Assembly: GCA_035289145.1 (NCBI GenBank)
Contig: DATDXZ010000102.1
Span: 1 to 9,650 of the forward strand
Source: JACOVP01 sp035289145
Lineage (GTDB): Archaea > Nanobdellota > Nanobdellia > SCGC-AAA011-G17 > UBA489
DNA length: 9,650 bases
Reading direction: 5' to 3'
Below are positions 1 to 4,585 of this stretch, piece after piece. A program made the translations under genes and the position numbers. The notes under the pieces are model-generated. The model ran no database searches. It saw only the letters and a program-made list of their open reading frames with translations, and was not told the DNA's origin. Each line of letters opens with the position of its first letter. Position 1 is the first letter of the stretch.

Positions 1-721
1 GTGAGAAGATATTCCCATAAATTTTCGAAGAAGATGTATGGAATTGGGCACATATTGTCCTGCTTGCGCTGAGACAGCGCATGGACAAGAGCTATAGGGA
101 ATTTGTCGCTATTCTTGACGCATGCACAGAGCTTCTTCAGGTGCTTGGCATTGCGCAAGCACCACATTTCACCACACTACAGAAAGCAACGCAACGATTG
201 AATGTCTCTTTCTTGGAGAAAATCATGGCTGGGTTTATCCTGCTCACCATGACTATTCATGTGCGAACAGGCATCGACGCAACTGGGTTTCAACTCACTC
301 GAGCATCCGCGCACTATACAACAGTACTGAAGAAAAGCAGGAAAGCACGGCGTAAAATTAAGAAATACCTCAAATTAACCACGTTTGTCGATCTCGACAA
401 ACAACTTATCATAGCTCATAAAATACGGAGAAGCCCAAGGAATGATACTATAGATTTTGTGCCGGCAGTTAGAAAAGGAAAAAATGTACTCGATAAAAAA
501 GGCAAGAAAGTTCGATCTTGTGATGGTGACAAAGGGTATGACTCAGAAAAAAACGGGAGAATTATCGTGGAAGAATTAGAAGCAGAGGATCGTATTAAAA
601 TCAGGAACAAAGATATTCCTGTGCATCGAACTCAGGGACGGTATAGAAAGAAATTCAAGAGGCGGTGTGGAAGATTACGAACAAACTATCGATCGAAAGA
701 TGAGACTATTTTTTCCGCTAT

Positions 722-728
722 AAAAAAG
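722..728 (+). other. Candidate -1 slippery heptamer A_AAA_AAG in the transposase
   Basis: The heptamer lies in phase with the main transposase frame (codons AAA at 723 and AAG at 726). Slipping back one base puts the ribosome in the frame that reads the conserved-looking C-terminus up to 874. A_AAA_AAG is a known efficient -1 frameshift site in bacterial IS elements; use in an archaeon is inference. Confidence 0.4.
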
Positions 729-749
729 TTGAAGGCTCCATGATACGAA

Positions 750-767
750 GCATACTGGTAAGTATGC
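750..767 (+). repeat. Perfect hairpin GCATACT-GGTA-AGTATGC behind the slippery heptamer
   Basis: A 7-bp perfect stem with a 4-nt loop, starting 21 nt after the heptamer. It could be a frameshift stimulator, although usual spacings are shorter. It lies inside the C-terminal coding frame of the transposase. Confidence 0.4.
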
Positions 768-855
768 AAAATAAAGAATTGATCTTTAAGGAAATAGCAT
801 ATAACGCAAATAGATTAGCATCTATTTGTTTAAGCTATAGAGGATTTCTACTGAG

Positions 856-892
856 CCCATTTAGCTTCTGGTAAATAACCATTTTAAATGGG
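856..892 (+). repeat. Inverted repeat CCCATTTA / TAAATGGG between transposase and tRNA body
   Basis: Arms at 856-863 and 885-892 are perfectly complementary (8 bp). A nested TGGT/ACCA stem (869-872 with 878-881) sits in the loop. It spans the end of the transposase reading frame and the region where the tRNA acceptor strand should begin. It may be part of the IS end, or fold the interior of an unusual tRNA precursor. Confidence 0.45.
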
Positions 893-895
893 TTA

Positions 896-970
896 ATATC
901 TGTAGTCTAGACTGGTTATGACGTCTCCATGACATGGAGGAGGTCACAGGTTCAAATCCTGTCGGGCTCA
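896..970 (+). tRNA. tRNA-Val(GAC), 5' acceptor strand not matching
   Basis: The body folds well. D stem is GTC 905-907 with GAC 920-922, with T8 (903), A14 (909) and G18G19 (914-915). Anticodon stem is TCTCC 924-928 with GGAGG 936-940 (one T-G pair), loop ATGACAT, anticodon GAC at 931-933, decoding GUC/GUU valine. Variable loop AGGTC. T stem ACAGG 946-950 with CCTGT 958-962, loop TTCAAAT. Acceptor 3' strand CGGGCTC 963-969, discriminator A970, CCA not encoded. The matching 5' strand GAGCCCG is absent: only G902 fits, while 896-901 do not pair. A GAGCCC lies upstream at 853-858, separated by 43 nt. So this is either a tRNA with a non-canonical intron after position 6, or a gene whose 5' end was destroyed by the neighbouring IS. 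Position 896 is the start expected for a normal-length tRNA, not a proven end. Confidence 0.75.
941..970 (+). repeat. Left copy of a 30-nt direct repeat (3' end of tRNA-Val), att-like
   Basis: Covers the variable loop, T arm, acceptor 3' strand and discriminator of the tRNA. It recurs at 1517-1546 with a single difference (T960 becomes A1536). tRNA 3' ends are the usual integration site of archaeal and bacterial elements, so this would be the copy that keeps the tRNA body. Confidence 0.6.
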
Positions 971-976
971 CTCTTA

Positions 977-983
977 TTTTTTT
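977..983 (+). terminator. T-run terminator behind the tRNA
   Basis: Seven consecutive T start seven bases after the tRNA 3' end. Archaeal RNA polymerase stops on such U-runs without needing a hairpin. Confidence 0.5.
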
Positions 984-1010
984 ATAAAGAATTATATAAT
1001 TTTTAACAGG

Positions 1011-1020
1011 ATTTAAATAG
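1011..1020 (+). promoter_or_regulatory. TATA-like box of the toxin gene
   Basis: ATTTAAATAG centred about 26 bp before a start site near 1041, giving a leader of only about 8 nt before the ATG at 1049. This fits the spacing of the other promoters in the window. Confidence 0.5.
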
Positions 1021-1048
1021 AAGTTCTTATCACATAGCTCGGCAAAAA

Positions 1049-1309
1049 ATGTATATTATAACTACTAGAAGCAAAAAAGCAGAAAGACAATATTATGAGG
1101 TGCTCCAATCTAGAGAAGACATTCCTGCAAAACTAGAAAAACTCAGGGAAAATCCAAGAAAAGAGCTGAATGCTCACAAGCTAAAGGGAAAATTAGAAGG
1201 CAAATGGAGTTGTTACTTGGGGTATGACTTAAGATTAGTCTATGAAATTGACGAAGAGAATAAAGAAATTGTTGTTGTCACGGTAGGATCACATAAAATT
1301 TATGGATGA
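1049..1309 (+). CDS. RelE/ParE-superfamily toxin (type II toxin-antitoxin)
   Basis: An 86-aa protein of the length and pattern of RelE/StbE toxins: helical N-terminal half (KKAERQYYEVL, IPAKLEKLRENP), then HKLKGKLEGKWSCYLGYDLRLVYEID, where the strand with Arg (RLVY) is typical, and a final beta strand IVVVTVGSHKIYG resembling the family ending GSHDEVY. RelE proteins cut mRNA on the ribosome; ParE relatives hit gyrase. The sequence favours the RelE/YafQ side, but no catalytic residue set can be proven by eye. The ATG at 1049 follows a TATA box with a very short leader. Its stop (1307-1309) lies inside the last codons of the opposite-strand antitoxin-like gene. It sits in a small segment bounded by tRNA 3'-end repeats, which suggests horizontal arrival. 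Confidence 0.82.
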   Translation: MYIITTRSKKAERQYYEVLQSREDIPAKLEKLRENPRKELNAHKLKGKLEGKWSCYLGYDLRLVYEIDEENKEIVVVTVGSHKIYG

Positions 1310-1458
1310 GTTTTTAGCTTCCAAGGTTTAACACCTCTCTTTTTCGCTTCATCACTTTCTCTAATGGCTTCCATCATCTCAGGAGTTCTCAGAATACCAA
1401 CTTCTTCTAACAGTTCCTCATATTCCTTCTTGGGTATTTGAACCATTTCTAGTTTCAT
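1300..1458 (-). CDS. Antitoxin-like small protein, convergent with the toxin
   Basis: A 52-aa protein starting at ATG 1458. The text MVQIPKKEYEELLEE followed by LRTPEMMEAIRESDEAKKRGVKPWKL matches the plan of small archaeal RelB/VapB-like antitoxins: an N-terminal short strand and helix, then a toxin-wrapping tail with a PE(L/M)MEAIRES-like segment and a basic PW end. A longer reading from 1503 is possible but adds a stretch of isoleucine and tyrosine residues that overlaps the promoter, so the shorter start is chosen: it is about 26 nt from a TATA box and would be leaderless. It is unusual that it is on the strand opposite to the toxin; such pairs are normally one operon with the antitoxin first. 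The 3' ends overlap by 10 bp (1300-1309). Assignment rests on pattern and location, not on a search. Confidence 0.68.
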   Translation of the reverse strand: MKLEMVQIPKKEYEELLEEVGILRTPEMMEAIRESDEAKKRGVKPWKLKTHP

Positions 1459-1478
1459 AATGATATTCAGGGTATAAA

Positions 1479-1488
1479 GTATATAAAT
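1479..1488 (-). promoter_or_regulatory. TATA box of the antitoxin-like gene
   Basis: On the minus strand ATTTATATAC, centred about 26 nt before the ATG at 1458, which predicts a leaderless mRNA. It lies just inside the right tRNA-like repeat. Confidence 0.6.
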
Positions 1489-1516
1489 GTTGCTGCGGCA
1501 CATAGTGATCCTGGGA

Positions 1517-1546
1517 AGGTCACAGGTTCAAATCCAGTCGGGCTCA
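1517..1546 (+). repeat. Right copy of the tRNA-Val 3' end, att-like remnant
   Basis: 29 of 30 bases equal to 941-970. The one change puts an A-A mismatch in the T stem, and no anticodon arm can be folded in front of it, so it is not a working tRNA. Weak similarity (about 1511-1516) continues a few bases further up. It marks the right edge of the 576-bp segment carrying the toxin and antitoxin-like genes. Confidence 0.65.
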
Positions 1547-1573
1547 TTTCCTATCTAATTTCGCTGAGAAAGA

Positions 1574-1581
1574 CATATAAA
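1574..1581 (+). promoter_or_regulatory. TATA box of the 125-aa hypothetical gene
   Basis: CATATAAA centred about 26 nt before the ATG at 1603; predicts a leaderless transcript. Confidence 0.6.
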
Positions 1582-1602
1582 CCATCCAAAAGACGAAAAA
1601 AT

Positions 1603-1980
1603 ATGAACCTTCAATATCTTCTGAATGAGCATACAAAATATGACGGATGTATACCTTTGAGATTCGGAGATAAGAGAGCTATATTTTTTCTGCAGCCGCC
1701 AGAAGTTGTAGCTCCTTGTCTAGATGAAGTAATCATAGAATGTGTTCTGCTTGAGCTTGAGCTTTCTTCAGGAGCGCGGATTGATCAACATGGAAAATTC
1801 TATATGAGAGAAAGAGAATGGAGAAAAGGCAGTCTTAAAGAAGGAAGAACTCCGTTAAATATATTGTCGCTTCCAAATTTTCTTAAACACTTAAAGGGAC
1901 TTGGATATAATATTCCGATGGGTTATTGGAATGAAAAAAGAGAAGCATTACTTCATAAAATTTCTAGCCACAGCCCCTAG
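1603..1980 (+). CDS. Hypothetical protein, 125 aa, family not recognised
   Basis: I do not recognise this protein. It has no signal peptide or membrane segment. The first two thirds look like a mixed alpha/beta fold (a hydrophobic stretch around residues 26-33, RAIFFLQPP, and a hydrophobic helix or strand around 41-54, LDEVIIECVLLELEL). A charged stretch (MREREWRKGSLKEGR, about 68-82) and a predicted helix near NFLKHLKGLGY follow, so the protein looks cytoplasmic. Reality of the gene is supported by the well-placed TATA box, an ATG at the predicted transcription start, and the absence of a better frame. It has its own promoter and lies between the tRNA-flanked segment and the helicase, so no functional link can be drawn. 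It could be a passenger of the mobile region or an orphan lineage-specific gene. Confidence 0.7.
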   Translation: MNLQYLLNEHTKYDGCIPLRFGDKRAIFFLQPPEVVAPCLDEVIIECVLLELELSSGARIDQHGKFYMREREWRKGSLKEGRTPLNILSLPNFLKHLKGLGYNIPMGYWNEKREALLHKISSHSP

Positions 1981-2015
1981 TCGTCTCTAAAGCAATTTAT
2001 ACACCGGCTGAGTAG

Positions 2016-2024
2016 ATTTATAAA
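2016..2024 (+). promoter_or_regulatory. TATA box of the helicase gene
   Basis: ATTTATAAA centred about 26-28 nt before the ATG at 2048; the mRNA would have almost no leader, and no Shine-Dalgarno motif is seen. Confidence 0.65.
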
Positions 2025-2047
2025 CCCTTTAAAACCCACTTTATCAT

Positions 2048-3274
2048 ATGGAAGAACGTATTACTTTCGAAAAATTGATTACAGATCCCTTTGTCAAAAA
2101 GGCTTTGCATGAAATAGGCATTGTAGAACCCACACCTATTCAGGAGCGTGCTATCCCTTTAGTCCAGTCAGGAAAAGACGTTGTGGGCCAGTCCAGTACA
2201 GGCTCTGGAAAAACATTTGCATTCGCAGTTCCTATTGTTGAACAGATCAAAACAACAGAAGGACTCCAAGCGATAGTCCTCGTTCCAACAAGAGAGCTTT
2301 GCGAACAGGTCGCGGATGAATGCAGTAAGGTCACTCGCTATAAATCTGTTTATGTGCTTAAAGTCTACGGTGGAGTTTCCATTGAAGGTCAGATCAGAAA
2401 TATTCCTAAAGCAAATATTATCATTGGTACTCCTGGTCGTGTCAAGGATGTCTTGCAAAGAAGAGTCTTGCGATTAGATACCATAAAATTCTTTGTTTTG
2501 GATGAAGCAGATAAGATGTTGGACATGGGGTTCATTGAAGATGTCGAGTTCATTCTCAAAGCAACGCCTACTAAGCGTCAAACGTTAATGTTTTCTGCAA
2601 CCATGCCGAAAGAAGTCATGCATATCGTCAACAAGCATATGCGTGCTCCAGAATGGATTAAAACAAAAGAGCAAGTGGAGCAGACTTTGTTAAAGCAATA
2701 TTATTACGACGTTCCTATTCGTGATCGCTTCCATCTCTTAGTGCATCTCTTAAAAGAAGAAAAAGCGCCTTATGCAATTGTTTTCTGCGGCACGCGAAGA
2801 TCTGTGGATCTTGTTGCCTATAATCTCAATAAAAATGGTCTTGAAGCGAAAGCAATCCACGGTGGTTTAACACAATCAAAAAGAAAACAAGTCATGGAAT
2901 CTTTCCAGGGCAAGAAGACAGAAATTTTAGTTGCGAGCGATATCGCAGCGCGTGGACTTGATATCAAAATGTTGACACATGTCTACAACTTTGACGTGCC
3001 AAAAACTCCTAAGGAATATGTGCATCGAGTAGGTCGTACTGCTCGAGCTGGAGAAGAAGGCATTGCTATTACGTTAGTCTCTCATAAAGATTATGATAAT
3101 TTTAGAAGAGTGTTAGACGAGCCTTCATTGAAGATTGAAAAACTGCCTTTGCCAAAGTTCCAGATAGTTGAATTCCAGCCATTTATGCCAAGACAGTTTA
3201 CAGGCAGACAGAGGCAGCATGGCAGTGGCTTTGGACAGCAGAGAAGATTCCCTCCACGTCATCAGCGTCGATAA
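2048..3274 (+). CDS. DEAD-box ATP-dependent RNA helicase
   Basis: Unwinds short RNA duplexes with ATP; bacterial and archaeal relatives act in ribosome assembly, RNA decay and cold adaptation. All core motifs are intact: Q motif (F7 to Q32, EPTPIQ), motif I SSTGSGKT 49-56, Ia PTREL 80-84, GG 108-109, Ib TPGR 128-131, II DEAD 152-155, III SAT 183-185, IV IVFC 244-247, V ARGLDI 301-306 and VI HRVGRTAR 326-333. Both RecA-like domains are complete. After residue 375 a 30-residue tail rich in Arg, Gln, Gly and Phe (PRQFTGRQRQ, GFGQQRRFPP) looks like a basic RNA-binding extension, as in other DEAD-box proteins. The total of 408 aa is normal. It has its own promoter, and the next gene faces it from the other strand. 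The exact cellular substrate cannot be told. Confidence 0.96.
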   Translation: MEERITFEKLITDPFVKKALHEIGIVEPTPIQERAIPLVQSGKDVVGQSSTGSGKTFAFAVPIVEQIKTTEGLQAIVLVPTRELCEQVADECSKVTRYKSVYVLKVYGGVSIEGQIRNIPKANIIIGTPGRVKDVLQRRVLRLDTIKFFVLDEADKMLDMGFIEDVEFILKATPTKRQTLMFSATMPKEVMHIVNKHMRAPEWIKTKEQVEQTLLKQYYYDVPIRDRFHLLVHLLKEEKAPYAIVFCGTRRSVDLVAYNLNKNGLEAKAIHGGLTQSKRKQVMESFQGKKTEILVASDIAARGLDIKMLTHVYNFDVPKTPKEYVHRVGRTARAGEEGIAITLVSHKDYDNFRRVLDEPSLKIEKLPLPKFQIVEFQPFMPRQFTGRQRQHGSGFGQQRRFPPRHQRR

Positions 3275-3320
3275 GAGTAGAAAGATTTCTAGAAAATAAT
3301 AAGAGATAGTGATTGGTAAA

Positions 3321-3338
3321 GTAAACGTCATGGTTTAC
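3321..3338. repeat. Small inverted repeat between the convergent helicase and CysQ genes
   Basis: GTAAAC at 3321-3326 and GTTTAC at 3333-3338 form a 6-bp stem with a 6-nt loop in the 103-bp gap between two 3' ends. A third GTTTAC follows at 3356-3361. It may help termination on either strand, but no clear T-run is attached. Confidence 0.3.
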
Positions 3339-3377
3339 AATCAAAATTTTAAAGGGTTTACAAGATATCTCTATTTA

Positions 3378-4181
3378 TTATTGAACAGTATATTGTGTAG
3401 CTATTTTTAAGAGATCTAAATGAATCGTATGATTAGAACAGAGAAATGGAGGAACTTTAATATCAGATTTATTATAGCTAAGTTTTTTGCCTGTAAAATC
3501 AGTTATTAGAGCACCTGATTGTGTGACTATACAGTCCATTGCACATATGTCCCACTCATTTATACTAGTAAATCGATAATAGACATCAGCTTTTCCAGAA
3601 GCGACAAGACATCCCTTTAATGAACTGCCTCTCGTAATGACTCCTTTAAACTTATGTTGTTTTACCAGTTCTTTTTCTTGAGTTGCATGAGATCGACTCA
3701 TAGTAATGAACATTTTTCCAACTGCACTGTGGGAAGATGGCGTCAATTTATGTTTCTTTCCATTTTCCTCTAAGAAAGAACCTTTTCCAACAGCTGCATA
3801 ATACAATTGGTCGAGCACAGGTGCGTAAATAACACCAACTACAGGTTCGTGTTTATGAACAAGAGCAATATTAACGGTAAATTCTCCATTTTTAGCTACA
3901 AACTCCTTCGTCCCATCTAAGGGGTCGATAGTCCACACATACTCCTTTGTCAAGCGCTCTGATGTATCTTCAGTCTCTTCTGCTAAAACACCATACAGGG
4001 GAAATTCTTTTAGCAACATTTCAAGAATAATCTTTTCTGCGCATTTATCCGCTTGAGTGACAGGACTTGCATCTTTTTTTAGTTCCACTTCAAACGGTAA
4101 CGCGTAAACTTCCATTATTTTCTTTCCAGCCTCGCGCGCTGCGACTTTGGCAACTTCTAGCTCTCGAGTATAATCTTTCAT
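3378..4181 (-). CDS. cysQ: CysQ-like 3'(2'),5'-bisphosphate nucleotidase (inositol monophosphatase superfamily)
   Basis: Likely removes the 3'-phosphate of PAP (adenosine 3',5'-bisphosphate) to give AMP, a clean-up step after sulfate transfer or phosphopantetheine transfer; related enzymes act on inositol phosphates or fructose bisphosphate. In 267 aa it has the superfamily's metal-binding signatures: SPVTQAD (39-45), LAEET (67-70 region), IDPLDGT (85-91, Asp86 and Asp89) and EWDICA (209-214). The run DPLDGTKEF plus GEFTVNIALV is characteristic of the CysQ branch rather than of plain inositol monophosphatase; PVVGVIYAP (113-121) also fits. The ATG at 4181 lies about 26 nt behind a TATA-like box on the minus strand, so the mRNA is probably leaderless. 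No sulfur-assimilation gene is nearby, so the substrate rests on family resemblance alone. Confidence 0.88.
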   Translation of the reverse strand: MKDYTRELEVAKVAAREAGKKIMEVYALPFEVELKKDASPVTQADKCAEKIILEMLLKEFPLYGVLAEETEDTSERLTKEYVWTIDPLDGTKEFVAKNGEFTVNIALVHKHEPVVGVIYAPVLDQLYYAAVGKGSFLEENGKKHKLTPSSHSAVGKMFITMSRSHATQEKELVKQHKFKGVITRGSSLKGCLVASGKADVYYRFTSINEWDICAMDCIVTQSGALITDFTGKKLSYNKSDIKVPPFLCSNHTIHLDLLKIATQYTVQ

Positions 4182-4202
4182 AAAGAATGGACACCCATTA
4201 AT

Positions 4203-4212
4203 CCTTTTAAAG
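4203..4212 (-). promoter_or_regulatory. TATA-like box of the CysQ-like gene
   Basis: On the minus strand CTTTAAAAGG, centred about 26 nt before the ATG at 4181. It shares the 206-bp divergent gap with the promoter of the surface operon. Confidence 0.5.
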
Positions 4213-4292
4213 TTAATGTCTTCTAGGACTAGATTTATGACATTAAATTAACAGCTTAGGAGATAGTAATGCTTATATAGTTCTTATGTTGT

Positions 4293-4302
4293 TGTATAAA
4301 AG
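4293..4302 (+). promoter_or_regulatory. Main candidate TATA box of the surface-protein operon
   Basis: TGTATAAAAG is a good archaeal TATA; a start near 4322 is expected. A second box, GCTTATATAG at 4271-4280, could drive a start near 4301. Either leaves a leader of more than 60 nt, unlike the leaderless units elsewhere in this window. Confidence 0.55.
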
Positions 4303-4303
4303 T

Positions 4304-4319
4304 AACTCTTGCAAGAGTT
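4304..4319. promoter_or_regulatory. Perfect 16-bp palindrome, candidate operator
   Basis: AACTCTTGCAAGAGTT equals its own reverse complement over all 16 bases. It lies between the TATA box and the expected transcription start, where a bound repressor would block polymerase or TFB. The first gene of the operon encodes a winged-helix protein, a natural candidate to bind it (inference). If transcription began at the upstream box it could also form a small hairpin in the leader. Confidence 0.55.
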
Positions 4320-4322
4320 TAT

Positions 4323-4387
4323 AGCAGAAAAAAGAGATTAAAAAAGGATTAGAAAGAAAAAAAGAGGTTATTAAGGGTTTATTTTAA
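4323..4387 (+). other. Purine-rich 5' leader of the surface operon
   Basis: About 65 nt, with 4326-4367 almost wholly A and G. GAGGT at 4364-4368 is 19 nt before the ATG, too far for a normal Shine-Dalgarno site. A stop codon (TAA 4385-4387) directly before the ATG excludes an earlier in-frame start. Such an unstructured leader may serve translation entry or regulation. Confidence 0.4.
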
Positions 4388-4585
4388 ATGATACCTGCGG
4401 AAAAAGAGCTGTTGGAGTTTTTAAGAAAGCGTGATCTAGTCAATCTGACAGCGATTGCTAAGCATTTTAACATCAAGAACGCTACAGTCCCAGATCTGCT
4501 CAAGCCCTTGGAAAAAAGAAAGCTCGTCGAAATCAGAAAATTCGGAGGATCAAAAGTGGTGCTGCTCAGGAGGGCTGAAGCATGA
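4388..4585 (+). CDS. Small winged helix-turn-helix DNA-binding protein
   Basis: A 65-aa protein with the order of a single winged-helix domain: helix 1 AEKELLEFLRKR (4-15), helix 2 NLTAIAKHFN (19-28), recognition helix NATVPDLLKPLEKRKL (31-46) and a wing of two strands, VEIRKFGGSKVVLLR (47-61). This matches MarR/ArsR-like domains reduced to their core; there is no sensor or metal-binding part. The final ATGA overlaps the start of the 659-aa surface protein gene by 4 nt, so the two are translationally coupled. The position behind a perfect palindrome in the promoter suggests it controls its own operon, as repressor or activator. Function as a regulator is inferred from the fold and setting only; binding as a dimer would be needed for a palindrome. 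Confidence 0.8.
   Translation: MIPAEKELLEFLRKRDLVNLTAIAKHFNIKNATVPDLLKPLEKRKLVEIRKFGGSKVVLLRRAEA
4568..4574 (+). promoter_or_regulatory. Shine-Dalgarno site AGGAGGG of the 659-aa surface protein
   Basis: Seven nt before the ATG at 4582, within the 3' end of the winged-helix gene. It settles the start and contrasts with the leaderless first genes of other units. Confidence 0.75.

Larger units (their letters stand above)
1..874 (+). pseudogene. IS5-like DDE transposase, frame-disrupted, 5' end outside the window
   Basis: Catalyses cut-and-paste movement of an insertion sequence when intact. The main open stretch (ATG at 81, stop at 743, 220 aa) has the IS5/IS4-type layout: N-terminal PHFTTLQK, then GIDATGF (D66), GDKGYDSE (D150) and DETIFSAIKK (E208), so a plausible DDE triad is present. 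The N-terminus lies in another frame: positions 1-39 read RRYSHKFSKKMY, and homology continues at 39 with WNWAHIVLLALRQR in the frame of the main part. The C-terminus also changes frame: from 728 the text EGSMIRSILVS and KEIAYNANRLASI follows, ending at a stop at 872-874. Both changes are -1. The first looks like a mutation; the second could be mutation or programmed slippage. The terminal inverted repeats were not identified; the left end lies outside the window. The family is inferred from motifs, not from a search. Confidence 0.8.

Noticed and set aside
859..901. A canonical archaeal bulge-helix-bulge intron between tRNA positions 6 and 7.
   Set aside because: The required 4-bp central helix with two 3-nt bulges cannot be drawn at these joints; the strong 8-bp helix runs straight across the 5' joint. 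Kept only as one hypothesis.
1300..1503. Longer 67-aa version of the antitoxin-like protein starting at 1503.
   Set aside because: The extra residues cover the TATA box, look unlike the family, and ATG 1458 has the right promoter distance.
1506..1546. A possible tRNA-Pro(GGG) reading: TGATC-CTGGGAA-GGTCA would make an anticodon arm in front of the right tRNA-like repeat.
   Set aside because: No variable loop remains between that arm and the T arm, the T stem has an A-A mismatch, and there is no D arm or acceptor 5' strand; it is a tRNA 3' remnant.
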